NCBI GenBank assembly: GCA_913061465.1
Contig: CAJXSU010000004.1
Location: 18,164-82,163 of the forward strand
Reading direction: 5' to 3'
DNA length: 64,000 bases
Source of the DNA: an uncultured Flavobacterium sp.
Lineage (GTDB): Bacteria > Bacteroidota > Bacteroidia > Flavobacteriales > Flavobacteriaceae
Position numbers and translations under genes: made by a program. Position 1 is the stretch's first letter; every line of letters begins with the position of its first letter. Below are positions 37,972-46,205 of this stretch, piece after piece. The notes under the pieces are model-generated. The model had not been told where the DNA came from, ran no database searches, and saw only the letters and a program-made list of their open reading frames with translations.

Positions 37972-39270
37972 CTAGTTGTTATTAGCTAAAGCACTGTATA
38001 CTATTTTTTCTAATTTTGTATTAATATCATTATTAAATGGAGAAGACAACACTTGTCTTAATTGAATAACAATTAAATCATTTACTGGATCTATCCAAAA
38101 TACAGTACTGAATGCACCACCCCAGCTATAGGTTCCTTTTGGTCGCGAAGGGTGATTCTTGGCAACATCAAAACCAAAACCAAAAGTCATTGGTCCCCAA
38201 GGGTAGGGAACGGAACCAAGTTGGTCTTCATGCATTGATTTTGCTGTTTCTTTTTTCAAGATTTGTGCACCGTCTAATTCACCATTATTTAACATTGCTT
38301 GACAAAATAAAAGGTAATCTCTTGCAGTACCAGTCATTCCGCTTCCACCTGATAAATATGATTTGGCTCCATCAGTAGGATAATCTGCGATGTACATTTT
38401 ACCCATTTGATCAACTTGCATGTTTGTACCATCCTTCATAGGAATATAAACCTTGGTTAAATTCTTTTTTTCAGAACCGTCAAAATAAAAATCCAATCTT
38501 TCAATTCCTAAGGGTTTGGTTATGTTTGTGCGAATATAATCGTCAAGTTTTTCGCCAGAGGCCACTTCAACTACATGTCCTAATACATCTGTATTTAAAC
38601 CATACATCCATTTTTTACCAGGCTCATGCATTAGTGGTAAATCACCCAATTTATAAGCTACATCTTTAATGTCCATATTAAGATTGGTACTTAAGTCTGG
38701 AACATCATTTTTGTCATAGATAGCTCCGTTTACAGAGGGGTTCATAAAACCGTATGGAACTCCAGCAGTATGGGTTAACAATTGACGAATTGTTGGAATA
38801 GATTCTGACGGCTTAGAAGTATATGTGCTATCAGCTGGATTAAAATCAGTCAAAACTTCAGTTTCATTGAAAGATGTAATATATTTTCCAACAGGATCAT
38901 CTAAATTCAATTTCCCTTGCTCAATTAATTGCATGGCAGCTACAGAAACAATAGGTTTTGTCATAGAAGCCATTCTAAATAAGTGGTCTTTTCTGTAGGG
39001 CTCAGTTCTTAATGAATCTGACCAACCAACCTCAGATTCATAAATAATTTTACCGTTCTTAGCTATTAAAGTAACAGCACCAGGGTATTTTTTTGCATCT
39101 ACAAAATCCATTACCATTTTGTCTATTTTGACAAGGCTGTCAGAAATCATACCCACTTCTTTGGGTGTTGCAAATTGAAATTTATCAGATGTTTTATTTT
39201 GTTGTTGTTCTGAACAAGAACTTAATAAAAAACAAACAGTAAGTGATAAGATGAGCGTAATTTTATTCAT
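37972..39270 (-). CDS. Class C beta-lactamase-fold serine hydrolase lipoprotein
   Basis: A 432-residue lipoprotein with lipobox CFLLSSC (Cys19). The SxxK motif is Ser102-Met-Thr-Lys105 in MASMTKPIVSVAAMQL, and KWMYGLNTDVLG holds the second motif Tyr. The family (EstB/class C-like) contains esterases and peptidases more often than true antibiotic-resistance enzymes, so no resistance is claimed. It would act in the periplasm or at the surface. It converges with glyS. Confidence 0.9.
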   Translation of the reverse strand: MNKITLILSLTVCFLLSSCSEQQQNKTSDKFQFATPKEVGMISDSLVKIDKMVMDFVDAKKYPGAVTLIAKNGKIIYESEVGWSDSLRTEPYRKDHLFRMASMTKPIVSVAAMQLIEQGKLNLDDPVGKYITSFNETEVLTDFNPADSTYTSKPSESIPTIRQLLTHTAGVPYGFMNPSVNGAIYDKNDVPDLSTNLNMDIKDVAYKLGDLPLMHEPGKKWMYGLNTDVLGHVVEVASGEKLDDYIRTNITKPLGIERLDFYFDGSEKKNLTKVYIPMKDGTNMQVDQMGKMYIADYPTDGAKSYLSGGSGMTGTARDYLLFCQAMLNNGELDGAQILKKETAKSMHEDQLGSVPYPWGPMTFGFGFDVAKNHPSRPKGTYSWGGAFSTVFWIDPVNDLIVIQLRQVLSSPFNNDINTKLEKIVYSALANNN

Positions 39271-39354
39271 TTTAATTAATTTTGATTTGAAGTTAAATTA
39301 TTGAAAAATTAATGTTCTTTACTAAAAGCTTAACAATATACGTTTTTTGAAGTT

Positions 39355-39915
39355 TTAAAAACGCTTCCCAATTGACAAACCAACTCTACCCGCTACTTTA
39401 ATTGGGTCATAAGAATCTTCACTGTTATTTAATATGTTCCTACCAATTCCACCAAATATTTCAGCAACAAAACCACTTTTTGTTACCCATTTACCCCCAA
39501 CAGAAACTCCTAATGAAAATTCAGTTATATTTTTTTCAGTATTGCTATTAATAGATCCTTCATAATCATAATCGTAGAAGAGGTCTTTATAACGATGTAG
39601 CATACCAAAACCTTCTATAAAAAAACCTCTTGCATATTTGTTAGAGAAATAAACTCTATAGTTGGGTGTAATTGAAAAATTTCTGTAGGAATCAAAATTA
39701 TCATTTTCATCAAATCCAAACTGAACGTCAACTCCAAAAGAAGCCTCCTTATTAATTAAATATTCATAGGACACATCTATCCATCCTGAGGCTATAAGCG
39801 TTAATGCATTTAAAGTAATTTCATTTTTCTTGTCAGTATCTTGAGGTATGGATTTTTCTTGAGCATTTGAAATTGTTGTGTAAAAACATAGTATTATTAA
39901 AGCAATTTTTTTCAT
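39355..39915 (-). CDS. DUF3575-like outer-membrane beta-barrel protein
   Basis: A 186-residue protein with a signal peptide (cut after SNAQ) and a beta-barrel pattern beginning KKNEITLNALTLIASGWIDVSYEYL, then NFSITPNYRVYFSNKYARGFFIEGFG and ending AGRVGLSIGKRF with terminal Phe. This resembles the DUF3575 family of small outer-membrane barrels. Function unknown. Confidence 0.85.
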   Translation of the reverse strand: MKKIALIILCFYTTISNAQEKSIPQDTDKKNEITLNALTLIASGWIDVSYEYLINKEASFGVDVQFGFDENDNFDSYRNFSITPNYRVYFSNKYARGFFIEGFGMLHRYKDLFYDYDYEGSINSNTEKNITEFSLGVSVGGKWVTKSGFVAEIFGGIGRNILNNSEDSYDPIKVAGRVGLSIGKRF

Positions 39916-39938
39916 AAAATTTATTTTTTTTATTGTGG

Positions 39939-39968
39939 CAAATGTAATTAAGTATAGTTAACAAACAA
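39939..39968 (-). promoter_or_regulatory. Predicted promoter for the small outer-membrane protein
   Basis: On the minus strand a TTG at 39966-39968, 19 bases of spacer and TACATTTG at 39939-39946 match the Bacteroidota promoter pattern. The box ends 23 bases before the start at 39915. Confidence 0.5.
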
Positions 39969-40043
39969 TATTTAGATTTATTAAAAAATAAATATTAAAA
40001 CCGTACACTTATTTTCATCATAATTACCAATAATTATACCAAA

Positions 40044-43000
40044 TTAAAATATAGCTTTTAAATTAATTGATCCTGTGTGAATAGTTTTAGAATTTAAACT
40101 CTTTCTTCCTTTATAATTAAGGTTTAAGTTTAAGTAGGAATTAAGTTTTTTACTCCATAAAAAAGACCAGGTGTAATTTGTTCCTTCTTGAAGACCTTCT
40201 AACATTTGATATCCAACAGGTGAGTTGGGGTTTCCATCAAAATCATTAAAAAAAGTTGTAAAATTTGCATTAAATTGTGTTCTTGACTTTCCTTGGTAAA
40301 AATATTCAACTCCAATTTTCTGCTGTTTTAATTTTTCATAATCTGCGAGGTTGTTTTTTTTATCTTTTATATGATAAAATGCTGAAAATCGGTTTTCATT
40401 ATCTAAAACATAACTTATTTTTGGTTGAAATGCATAGGTGTTTATTTGATAATTTCTGTTATTAAAGTTTTCCGTTTCTAAATTATTTTCAGAAAGTTTT
40501 CCTTGTAAATCTAGCAACCAAAATTTACCTAATAGATGTTGAAATTCTAATTGTTTGTAGCTAGTTTCCGTAGCTTGGTTTCCAATGATATACTGCTGTT
40601 TATTGTTTGCATTAGCAAAGGTGTACGTTGTACTAAAATTTTGTAATCCTCTGTTAAAATACAGGCTGTTTTTAATATTAAAATTTACACTTATTTGTTG
40701 TTCCTTATTCACGTTAAATGGGTTTAAGTTAAATGAATTACGAGTTCGCTTTAGCTCATTATTACTGCTTAAAAAAAATTGATTGTGGAAGTGTGATAGC
40801 ACCTTTTTCAGCCCTTCTTTTGTACTCCATTGACTTGCGTTTATTGTAATTGATTGATTTATTTTAGCACTTTGAGTTGCTGTAAACTGAAGATTTGGAA
40901 GCGGAACACGTAAGAAGTTTGCTTGGTCTTGAAATTCAGCAATTTCAAATTCATCAAATTCTTGAATTCCATTATCATTATAATCAATCCATGTATAATA
41001 CCCTTGACCAGATTCTACCTCAATATAAACAAAATCTTGTTGTGCTACATTTCCCGAAGAGGTTTCATATCGAGTTCCCAAAGTGACAAAATTTTTAAAT
41101 AATCGTTGGTTATAAATAACTCTTGAATTTAAAGCTTTCTGATTTTCTGAAAATCTATTTTCAGTTTCCCTATAATTTGCATATAAGGAAAGATTAGTTT
41201 GTTCATTTTGTATAAGCTTAGCATCTAAATAGTATGTTTTTCTATTGTTAATTTGGGTAAATGAGTTATTTCTTATGCTGTCGTTGTCTCTGTAGTTATA
41301 GCCAATTTTTGTGAAAACTTTAGTGGTGTCACCTATACCTAAATACCCTTCATATTCTTTAAATTGATGATTGCTGAGAAGGGCTTCTCTTGTTGATGTT
41401 TTAATCCCATTATTTGATTCAAGATTTAAAAAACCTCCTATCCATACTTTTTTAAAACTTTGCTCTACCCCAGTTTTAACTCTAAGAAATGAGTTTTCTT
41501 GAATGTCAGAATTATTTATCAAATAGCTACTGCTATTATAAATTGAGGTATTACCGAAATTCATTTCAGAGGTAACAATATGTTTGTGTCCCTTAAAATT
41601 ATTTGAAAACTGAAGTTGTTGAAAAGCGTAGGTTAAAAAATTATCTTTATTTTTTTTTAAACTCAAATCAATTCCTATTTGTTGTTGATTTCCTGTAGGG
41701 TTATTTAAATTCCAATCTCTATTAAATTCTACAGATTGAAAACGTTGAATGGTGTTAAAATTTCTATGAATAAAAAGATAATTTACATCACTTAACAGTT
41801 TCCATTTCTTGTCAAGTAATACTTGTTGCCAGGCAAGCTTAGTTGCTATTCCTTTGTTTTGTTCGTTATCTAGTGTTGAAAATAAATTCTGATCACTGTT
41901 GCTTAAAGCTACCTCAGCTGATATCGATGTTTTTTCACTAGGTTTATAAGAAGAATTTAGAACAGCTACTTGTAATTTAGTAGGTGCAATTAATTGTGTA
42001 ATTGGGTTGTAACTCCCTAAATTAGTTCCCACGTATACAAATACATTTCCATTAGCATAGGTATCACTCAATGAGTAATCTCCTTGGTTAGTGCCAACAT
42101 TACTAAAGGTTACGTTAAATAAGTCATCATTTTGATTGGTAGAATATTCAAAATATTCCTCATTTCCAACTTGCACTTTCTTATAAAGAATTCTGTTGGC
42201 ATCATAAACATCAGGATAAGCACTTTCTCCAACCATTAAATCTTGATTGTTACCTGCATTAGCTAAAATTTGTTTTTGTTCGGCTGTTAAATTTACTTGT
42301 ATGGGTTGATTTTTAACATCATTTTCATTGTAAAAATAACCAGAAATTTCAACCTTTTCACTTTTGTATTCTGCTCTTTCATAGCTAATAAAACGGGTAT
42401 AATTTCTATTTGAAAATTGAAATTCAACTCGAATACGCATATCATTGGTTATTGGGAATGTGGTATTAAACCGTATTTCTCCAATATTATAATCTATTAG
42501 ATAGTCTTCATCTGTTCCTTTTCTAATCTCAGAGCCATTTACAAATACTTTTTCACTTCCAGAAATGATTACAAAATTTGGTTCATTATTAGGGCCGAAT
42601 ATTTTATAAGGTCCTTGATTTCCCTCAATTCCAATAAAATTATAGGAACTAAACTGACCTCTAACTATGGCACCAGAGGCAGCAACTTTTGTGTTGGAGT
42701 TTAATGAGGCTTCTACTTCAAGCCCAGACACTTGTTTTTCAAAGGCTAAAAAATAACTATTTTTATTATTTAAACTTACATCTCCTGCTTTTACTCGCCA
42801 ATCTTTACTGTAAAGTTCAATGAAAATTCGATCAAAATCTGTAATGCTCTGAGAATACCCATTGTCTTGTAATGGAATATTGGTGTCAAAGATATTTGCC
42901 CGAATTGCTACTTTATCTGATAGTTTGCCTTCTAAGTTGATATCCATAGAAGAATTTGCTACAGTACTTTGATTATTTCCTGAGGTTATTCCTCTATTAA

Positions 43001-43418
43001 TATACCCACTTGTCTTTAAGCCATCAAATAATTTTAAATCAGATGGTTTTTTATTACTTGTAAGGCTAAACAATTGTTCTGTATTACTGTTGTTAGAAAT
43101 GATAAATTTTTTATCAAATGGGCTGTAAGTTTTTGTAATAAATTCTGGAAACCTGAAGTAATCGATACTGATTTCTTGATATTTTTTTGAATTAATTATC
43201 AATAATGCTTCAGTATATAAAATTTGATACTCTGTGGGATAAAGTATTTTTTCACCCACTCGAACTTTAAAATTCTGTGGATTTATTGGAATCGAATCAA
43301 AGCTTATGGTGTCTTTAACAACCTTTATTTTTTTGGATCTAAAGTCTGATGACGCATTTTGAGAATTGGCATAAAAACCAATCAAGAATAGGATCAAATA
43401 CAAGCCTTTTTTTGTCAT
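40044..43418 (-). CDS. Very large putative outer-membrane protein of unknown function
   Basis: A 1124-residue protein with signal peptide (MTKKGLYLILFLIGFYANSQ; ATG at 43418, a TTG eight codons earlier is less likely). Residues about 40-150 look like a beta-rich extracytoplasmic domain. From about 130 onwards the sequence is full of alternating aromatic and hydrophobic strands with polar turns, for example INLEGKLSDKVAIRANIFDTN-like segments, and it ends with strand SINLKAIF, a terminal Phe as in outer-membrane barrels. VSGLEVEASLNSNTKVAASGAIVRG and RGQFSSYNF suggest internal, porin-like repeats. No name is known to me for this family; it is the largest gene in the window. It lies 32 bases after ogt. 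Confidence 0.75.
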   Translation of the reverse strand: MTKKGLYLILFLIGFYANSQNASSDFRSKKIKVVKDTISFDSIPINPQNFKVRVGEKILYPTEYQILYTEALLIINSKKYQEISIDYFRFPEFITKTYSPFDKKFIISNNSNTEQLFSLTSNKKPSDLKLFDGLKTSGYINRGITSGNNQSTVANSSMDINLEGKLSDKVAIRANIFDTNIPLQDNGYSQSITDFDRIFIELYSKDWRVKAGDVSLNNKNSYFLAFEKQVSGLEVEASLNSNTKVAASGAIVRGQFSSYNFIGIEGNQGPYKIFGPNNEPNFVIISGSEKVFVNGSEIRKGTDEDYLIDYNIGEIRFNTTFPITNDMRIRVEFQFSNRNYTRFISYERAEYKSEKVEISGYFYNENDVKNQPIQVNLTAEQKQILANAGNNQDLMVGESAYPDVYDANRILYKKVQVGNEEYFEYSTNQNDDLFNVTFSNVGTNQGDYSLSDTYANGNVFVYVGTNLGSYNPITQLIAPTKLQVAVLNSSYKPSEKTSISAEVALSNSDQNLFSTLDNEQNKGIATKLAWQQVLLDKKWKLLSDVNYLFIHRNFNTIQRFQSVEFNRDWNLNNPTGNQQQIGIDLSLKKNKDNFLTYAFQQLQFSNNFKGHKHIVTSEMNFGNTSIYNSSSYLINNSDIQENSFLRVKTGVEQSFKKVWIGGFLNLESNNGIKTSTREALLSNHQFKEYEGYLGIGDTTKVFTKIGYNYRDNDSIRNNSFTQINNRKTYYLDAKLIQNEQTNLSLYANYRETENRFSENQKALNSRVIYNQRLFKNFVTLGTRYETSSGNVAQQDFVYIEVESGQGYYTWIDYNDNGIQEFDEFEIAEFQDQANFLRVPLPNLQFTATQSAKINQSITINASQWSTKEGLKKVLSHFHNQFFLSSNNELKRTRNSFNLNPFNVNKEQQISVNFNIKNSLYFNRGLQNFSTTYTFANANNKQQYIIGNQATETSYKQLEFQHLLGKFWLLDLQGKLSENNLETENFNNRNYQINTYAFQPKISYVLDNENRFSAFYHIKDKKNNLADYEKLKQQKIGVEYFYQGKSRTQFNANFTTFFNDFDGNPNSPVGYQMLEGLQEGTNYTWSFLWSKKLNSYLNLNLNYKGRKSLNSKTIHTGSINLKAIF

Positions 43419-43450
43419 AGTATTATAAACGTCTAAATCCAAGGATTAGT

Positions 43451-43996
43451 CTAAAAAAGTGATAGTTGTTTTAAAGGATTCTCATAATCTAATAACCATT
43501 TTTTTCGCCAAACACCTCCAGCATACCCTGTTAATGAGCCATCTGAGCCAATTACTCTATGGCATGGAATTACAATACTGATAGGGTTTTTTCCGTTGGC
43601 AGCGGCTACAGCTCTTACTGCCTTAATGTCTCCAATTTGTTTGCTTTGTACAAGGTAAGATATTGTTTTTCCATATTCAATATCACAAAGTTCTTGCCAT
43701 ACTAATTTTTGAAATTTAGTACCTTGAGGGTTTAAGAGTAAGTTAAAATTTGTTCGTTCTCCTTTAAAGTATTCTTTTAATTGTTGAACACATTCTCTTA
43801 AACATTCTGGAATATCTACTGACATACCAATTGATTTTGGATTTACCTCATTTAAATTATTAGTTATAAAAGTAATGGCTTGAATGCCATTATTATCTCC
43901 AGTAATTTTGGCAATTCCAATTGGAGTTTTATAATATGTACTGTTAGATTCCAAATACTTTTTTAGAGTTTTCTGTAGTGATATTTGCAATTTCAT
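43451..43996 (-). CDS. ogt: Methylated-DNA-protein-cysteine methyltransferase
   Basis: A 181-residue DNA repair protein that removes methyl groups from O6-methylguanine. The active-site motif PCHRV is in ISIVIPCHRVIGSDGSLTGYAGG, and KAVRAVAAANGKNPI precedes it. The ATG at 43996 makes a 53-base overlap with tatD; a TTG at 43954 would start at LESNSTYYKTPIG, nearer the usual family start. The C-terminal Trp-rich tail WRKKWLLDYE is normal. Confidence 0.93.
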   Translation of the reverse strand: MKLQISLQKTLKKYLESNSTYYKTPIGIAKITGDNNGIQAITFITNNLNEVNPKSIGMSVDIPECLRECVQQLKEYFKGERTNFNLLLNPQGTKFQKLVWQELCDIEYGKTISYLVQSKQIGDIKAVRAVAAANGKNPISIVIPCHRVIGSDGSLTGYAGGVWRKKWLLDYENPLKQLSLF

Positions 43997-44708
43997 TGAA
44001 GCTTAGCTTGTAAATAGTAACCAATTTTTCAATTACATAAGTAATATAACTACTCTCGTTCCTCTTACCTCTGTGTGGAGATGGTGATAGGAAGGGAGCA
44101 TCGGTTTCTAACACAATATGTTGTAATGGAATCTGACTCAGAAAGGTATCTATTTTTCCATTCTTAAAAGTAGCTACACCACCAATTCCTAATTTCATGT
44201 TGTAGGATAAAGCTTTTTTAGCTTGTTCTAGTGTTCCAGTAAAACAATGAAAAATACCATATAAATTAGGCCCTTTTTCAAGTTCTAATATCTCAAAAAT
44301 TTCGTCAAAAGCATCTCTACAATGAATTACAATTGGAAGGTTTTGTTGTTTTGCCCATTGAATTTGTAGCTGAAATGCTTCTTGTTGTTCTTTTAAAAAT
44401 GTTTTGTCCCAATATAAATCAATACCTATTTCACCTATAGCAACAAATGATTTTTTAGCTATCCAATCTTTAACATGTTGTAATTCACTTTTAAAGTTTT
44501 CTTTTACCGAGGTGGGATGTAATCCCATCATCAAAAACACATTACTTGGGTAATTTTCTTCTAAAGAAAACATTCTTTCAGAATAGCTGCTATCTATGGC
44601 TGGGATAAAAAATCGATGAACTCCAGCATCTTTAGCTCTTTGGATCATTAACTCTCTATCTTCATCAAATTGTTCGGAGTATAGATGTGTATGAGTATCT
44701 GTTATCAT
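43944..44708 (-). CDS. tatD: TatD-family metal-dependent hydrolase
   Basis: A 254-residue TIM-barrel nuclease or hydrolase. Metal-binding motifs are THTHLY at the start, GEIGID, VIHCRDAFDE, IFHCFTGT and LETDAPFLSPSPHRGKRNE, all in order. The start is the ATG at 44708 (MITDTHTH). TatD proteins are 3'-5' exonucleases and D-aminoacyl-tRNA-type hydrolases in different lineages; the exact role here is not known. It overlaps ogt and is divergent from the aspartyl-protease-like gene. Confidence 0.93.
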   Translation of the reverse strand: MITDTHTHLYSEQFDEDRELMIQRAKDAGVHRFFIPAIDSSYSERMFSLEENYPSNVFLMMGLHPTSVKENFKSELQHVKDWIAKKSFVAIGEIGIDLYWDKTFLKEQQEAFQLQIQWAKQQNLPIVIHCRDAFDEIFEILELEKGPNLYGIFHCFTGTLEQAKKALSYNMKLGIGGVATFKNGKIDTFLSQIPLQHIVLETDAPFLSPSPHRGKRNESSYITYVIEKLVTIYKLSFNEIANITTENSKKVFGI

Positions 44709-44766
44709 TTTATTATAATTGGTGATTGTTGACAAAACAAAAAAGTGTTGTCAGAAAAATCAATTT

Positions 44767-44805
44767 ATTTAAATGTATTTTTGATCATCAAAAATACATT
44801 TAAAT
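44767..44805. repeat. 39-base perfect palindrome overlapping a start codon
   Basis: The arms ATTTAAATGTATTTTTGAT at 44767-44785 and its exact complement at 44787-44805 are separated by a single base. The right arm runs into the ATG (44804-44806) of the aspartyl-protease-like gene, so in the mRNA the hairpin would bury the start. It lies between divergent genes, which also fits an operator. Confidence 0.8.
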
Positions 44806-45259
44806 GAGTGGTCTAAAAAAACTATTGTACAAAAAGAAATATATAAAAATACCTCTAAAGAAAATGGTTACAAACCACATGGAACTTGATGCGAAAATTA
44901 ATGGAGTATCGGGTAAGTTTATCCTAGACACAGGGGCTTCAAATTCTTGTGTTGGAATTGATAAAATTGAGTTTTTTAACTTAGATGCTAAAGAAAGTGA
45001 TACTAAAGCTGCAGGTGCAGGTGCAACAGATATGGAAACTCAACAATCTGAAAGCAATAATTTAGAGATTGGAAAATGGAAGAATAAAAACTTTAGTTTA
45101 GTATTGTTTGATTTAATTCATGTAAATAAAGCCTTAACTCTTCACGAAGCTGAGGAAGTCCATGGAATTATAGGAGCTGATATTTTACAAAAAGGAAAGG
45201 CCGTTATCGATTATAATAAGAATGTATTATATCTAAAAAAAATAAAAAAACAGGATTAG
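44804..45259 (+). CDS. Retropepsin-like aspartyl protease (clan AA)
   Basis: A 151-residue protein with a single aspartic protease active site DTGAS (Asp42) in GKFILDTGASNSCVGI, and the second fold motif HGIIGADILQKGKAVIDY. Proteins of this size act as homodimers like retropepsins. No signal peptide is seen, so it is cytoplasmic or membrane-associated through a basic N-terminus. The start may be ATG 44804 or the ATG at 44864 (MVTNHMEL). Substrate unknown. A large palindrome covers its first codon. Confidence 0.85.
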   Translation: MSGLKKLLYKKKYIKIPLKKMVTNHMELDAKINGVSGKFILDTGASNSCVGIDKIEFFNLDAKESDTKAAGAGATDMETQQSESNNLEIGKWKNKNFSLVLFDLIHVNKALTLHEAEEVHGIIGADILQKGKAVIDYNKNVLYLKKIKKQD

Positions 45260-45264
45260 AATTG

Positions 45265-45272
45265 TATCTTTG
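45265..45272 (+). promoter_or_regulatory. Predicted -7 box for yqeY
   Basis: TATCTTTG matches TAnnTTTG and ends 22 bases before the ATG at 45295. It probably also drives the tRNA-Arg, which follows yqeY by 7 bases. Confidence 0.4.
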
Positions 45273-45294
45273 ATACCGCTAAAATAATATACCT

Positions 45295-45744
45295 ATGAGC
45301 TTGCAAAAACAAATAATGGAAGAATTAAAAACAGCAATGAAATCTAAAGATATTTTAGCTCTTCAAGCATTAAGAGCTGTTAAATCTGCTTTTTTATTAG
45401 CAAAAACAGAAACAGGAGCAGGAGATGATTTAACAGAAGATCAAGAAATGAAGATTATCCAAAAGCAAGTGAAACAACGTAAGGATAGTGCTGCAATTTT
45501 TATTGAACAAGGCAGACAAGATTTAGCAGATCCAGAATTAGCTGAAATTGCAGTTCTTGAGAAGTTTTTACCTGAGGCATTGTCTGAAGATGCTATAGAA
45601 AAAGTAGTATTAGAAACTATTGCTAAAACTGGAGCAGAAGGTATGAAAGACATGGGGAAAGTAATGGGGATGGTATCAAAACAATTGGCAGGCCAGGCAG
45701 ATGGTAAAACAATTTCCGGAATTGTCAGAAAAAATTTAGCATAA
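45295..45744 (+). CDS. GatB/YqeY-domain protein
   Basis: A 149-residue YqeY-family protein, helical throughout, resembling the C-terminal tRNA-recognition domain of GatB. Features are LKTAMKSKDILALQALRAVKSAF, IIQKQVKQRKDSAAIFIEQGRQDLA, EIAVLEKFLPEALSEDAIEKVV and the C-terminal GKVMGMVSKQLAGQADGKTISGIVRKNL. A role in tRNA-dependent amidation or related processes is suggested by homology but not established. It is directly followed by the tRNA-Arg gene. Confidence 0.93.
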   Translation: MSLQKQIMEELKTAMKSKDILALQALRAVKSAFLLAKTETGAGDDLTEDQEMKIIQKQVKQRKDSAAIFIEQGRQDLADPELAEIAVLEKFLPEALSEDAIEKVVLETIAKTGAEGMKDMGKVMGMVSKQLAGQADGKTISGIVRKNLA

Positions 45745-45751
45745 AATATAA

Positions 45752-45825
45752 GGCCTCGTGGCGCAACTGAATAGCGCACTGGATTTCGGCTCCAGCGGTT
45801 GTAGGTTTGAATCCTACCGGGGTCA
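45752..45825 (+). tRNA. tRNA-Arg (anticodon TCG)
   Basis: A full cloverleaf can be folded: acceptor stem 45752-45758 with 45818-45824 (five Watson-Crick and two G-U pairs), D arm GCGC/GCGC at 45761-45777, anticodon arm CTGGA/TCCAG at 45779-45795 with loop TTTCGGC and anticodon TCG at 45786-45788, T arm GTAGG/CCTAC with TTTGAAT loop, discriminator A at 45825. CCA is not encoded. It starts 7 bases after the yqeY stop and is followed by a strong inverted repeat. Its 3' end is repeated downstream, as at integration sites. Confidence 0.96.
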
Positions 45826-45938
45826 CGAATAAATAGTACAACCAAAAAAACACCAAGCTTGATTGAGTGTTTTTTTGGTTGTACTATTTTCAAAGCGGAG
45901 CTTTAAAGGATCAGTGGAGCTAATTTTACCGGGGTCAC
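45815..45938 (+). repeat. 12-base direct repeat of the tRNA-Arg 3' end (candidate att sites)
   Basis: TACCGGGGTCAC occurs at 45815-45826, covering the T arm and acceptor end of tRNA-Arg, and again at 45927-45938. The second copy lies inside the antisense 3' end of the recombinase remnant, whose final residues LVTPVKLAPLIL are read through it. This is typical for integrases whose gene end overlaps the attachment site. Confidence 0.6.
45831..45889. terminator. 23-base perfect inverted repeat downstream of tRNA-Arg
   Basis: The arms at 45831-45853 and 45867-45889 are exactly complementary over 23 bases, with a 13-base loop that can itself pair partly (CAA with TTG). An A7 tract in the left arm and T7 in the right arm make it work as a terminator on either strand. 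It is unusually long for a terminator and could also be an element end. Confidence 0.8.
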
Positions 45939-46205
45939 TAAATCGGAGAATTGATTCACAGGGATCAGTTCTCCATTTTTTATGTTTGATATTTCCTTCG
46001 TTAAAATCGGTATTGAGCCAAAAATAGCGTTCACTTTTGGGGTTCGAACTCGGTCGTTTGACTTGTCGTAACCCAGACCGGATGGAAACACTAAATTTTG
46101 AAGTTTTTGTTTTTGTTTTAAATCCCCTTTAGTCCAAATATTCTCAAGAGATGCGGATAAATTAAGCGCTTTATCTATAGCCAATTCAAGGTTCGAACTA
46201 TTTAA
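45903..46205 (-). pseudogene. C-terminal remnant of a site-specific serine recombinase
   Basis: About 100 residues resemble the extreme C-terminus of Bacteroidota resolvase/invertase-type recombinases: LENIWTKGDLKQKQKLQNLV, FPSGLGYD and RTPKVNAIFGSI. The catalytic N-terminal domain, recombinase domain and zinc ribbon are absent. An open frame runs on to 46253, but the part beyond about 46205 is antisense to the esterase gene end, so similarity stops where that gene begins. The fragment therefore marks a deletion or insertion junction next to tRNA-Arg. It is most likely dead. Confidence 0.7.

Noticed and set aside
37972-39270. Antibiotic-resistance beta-lactamase
   Set aside because: The SxxK fold is shared by esterases and peptidases, and the lipoprotein form with no resistance context does not support a resistance call.
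40277-41086. Several short plus-strand frames inside the large outer-membrane protein gene
   Set aside because: They are rich in Leu, Phe and Cys from antisense AT-rich codons, have no starts in context and no family features.
45441-45893. Minus-strand open frame across yqeY, tRNA-Arg and the hairpin
   Set aside because: It includes antisense tRNA translation (PGRIQTYNRWSRNPV) and is opposite a good YqeY gene, so it is not a real protein.
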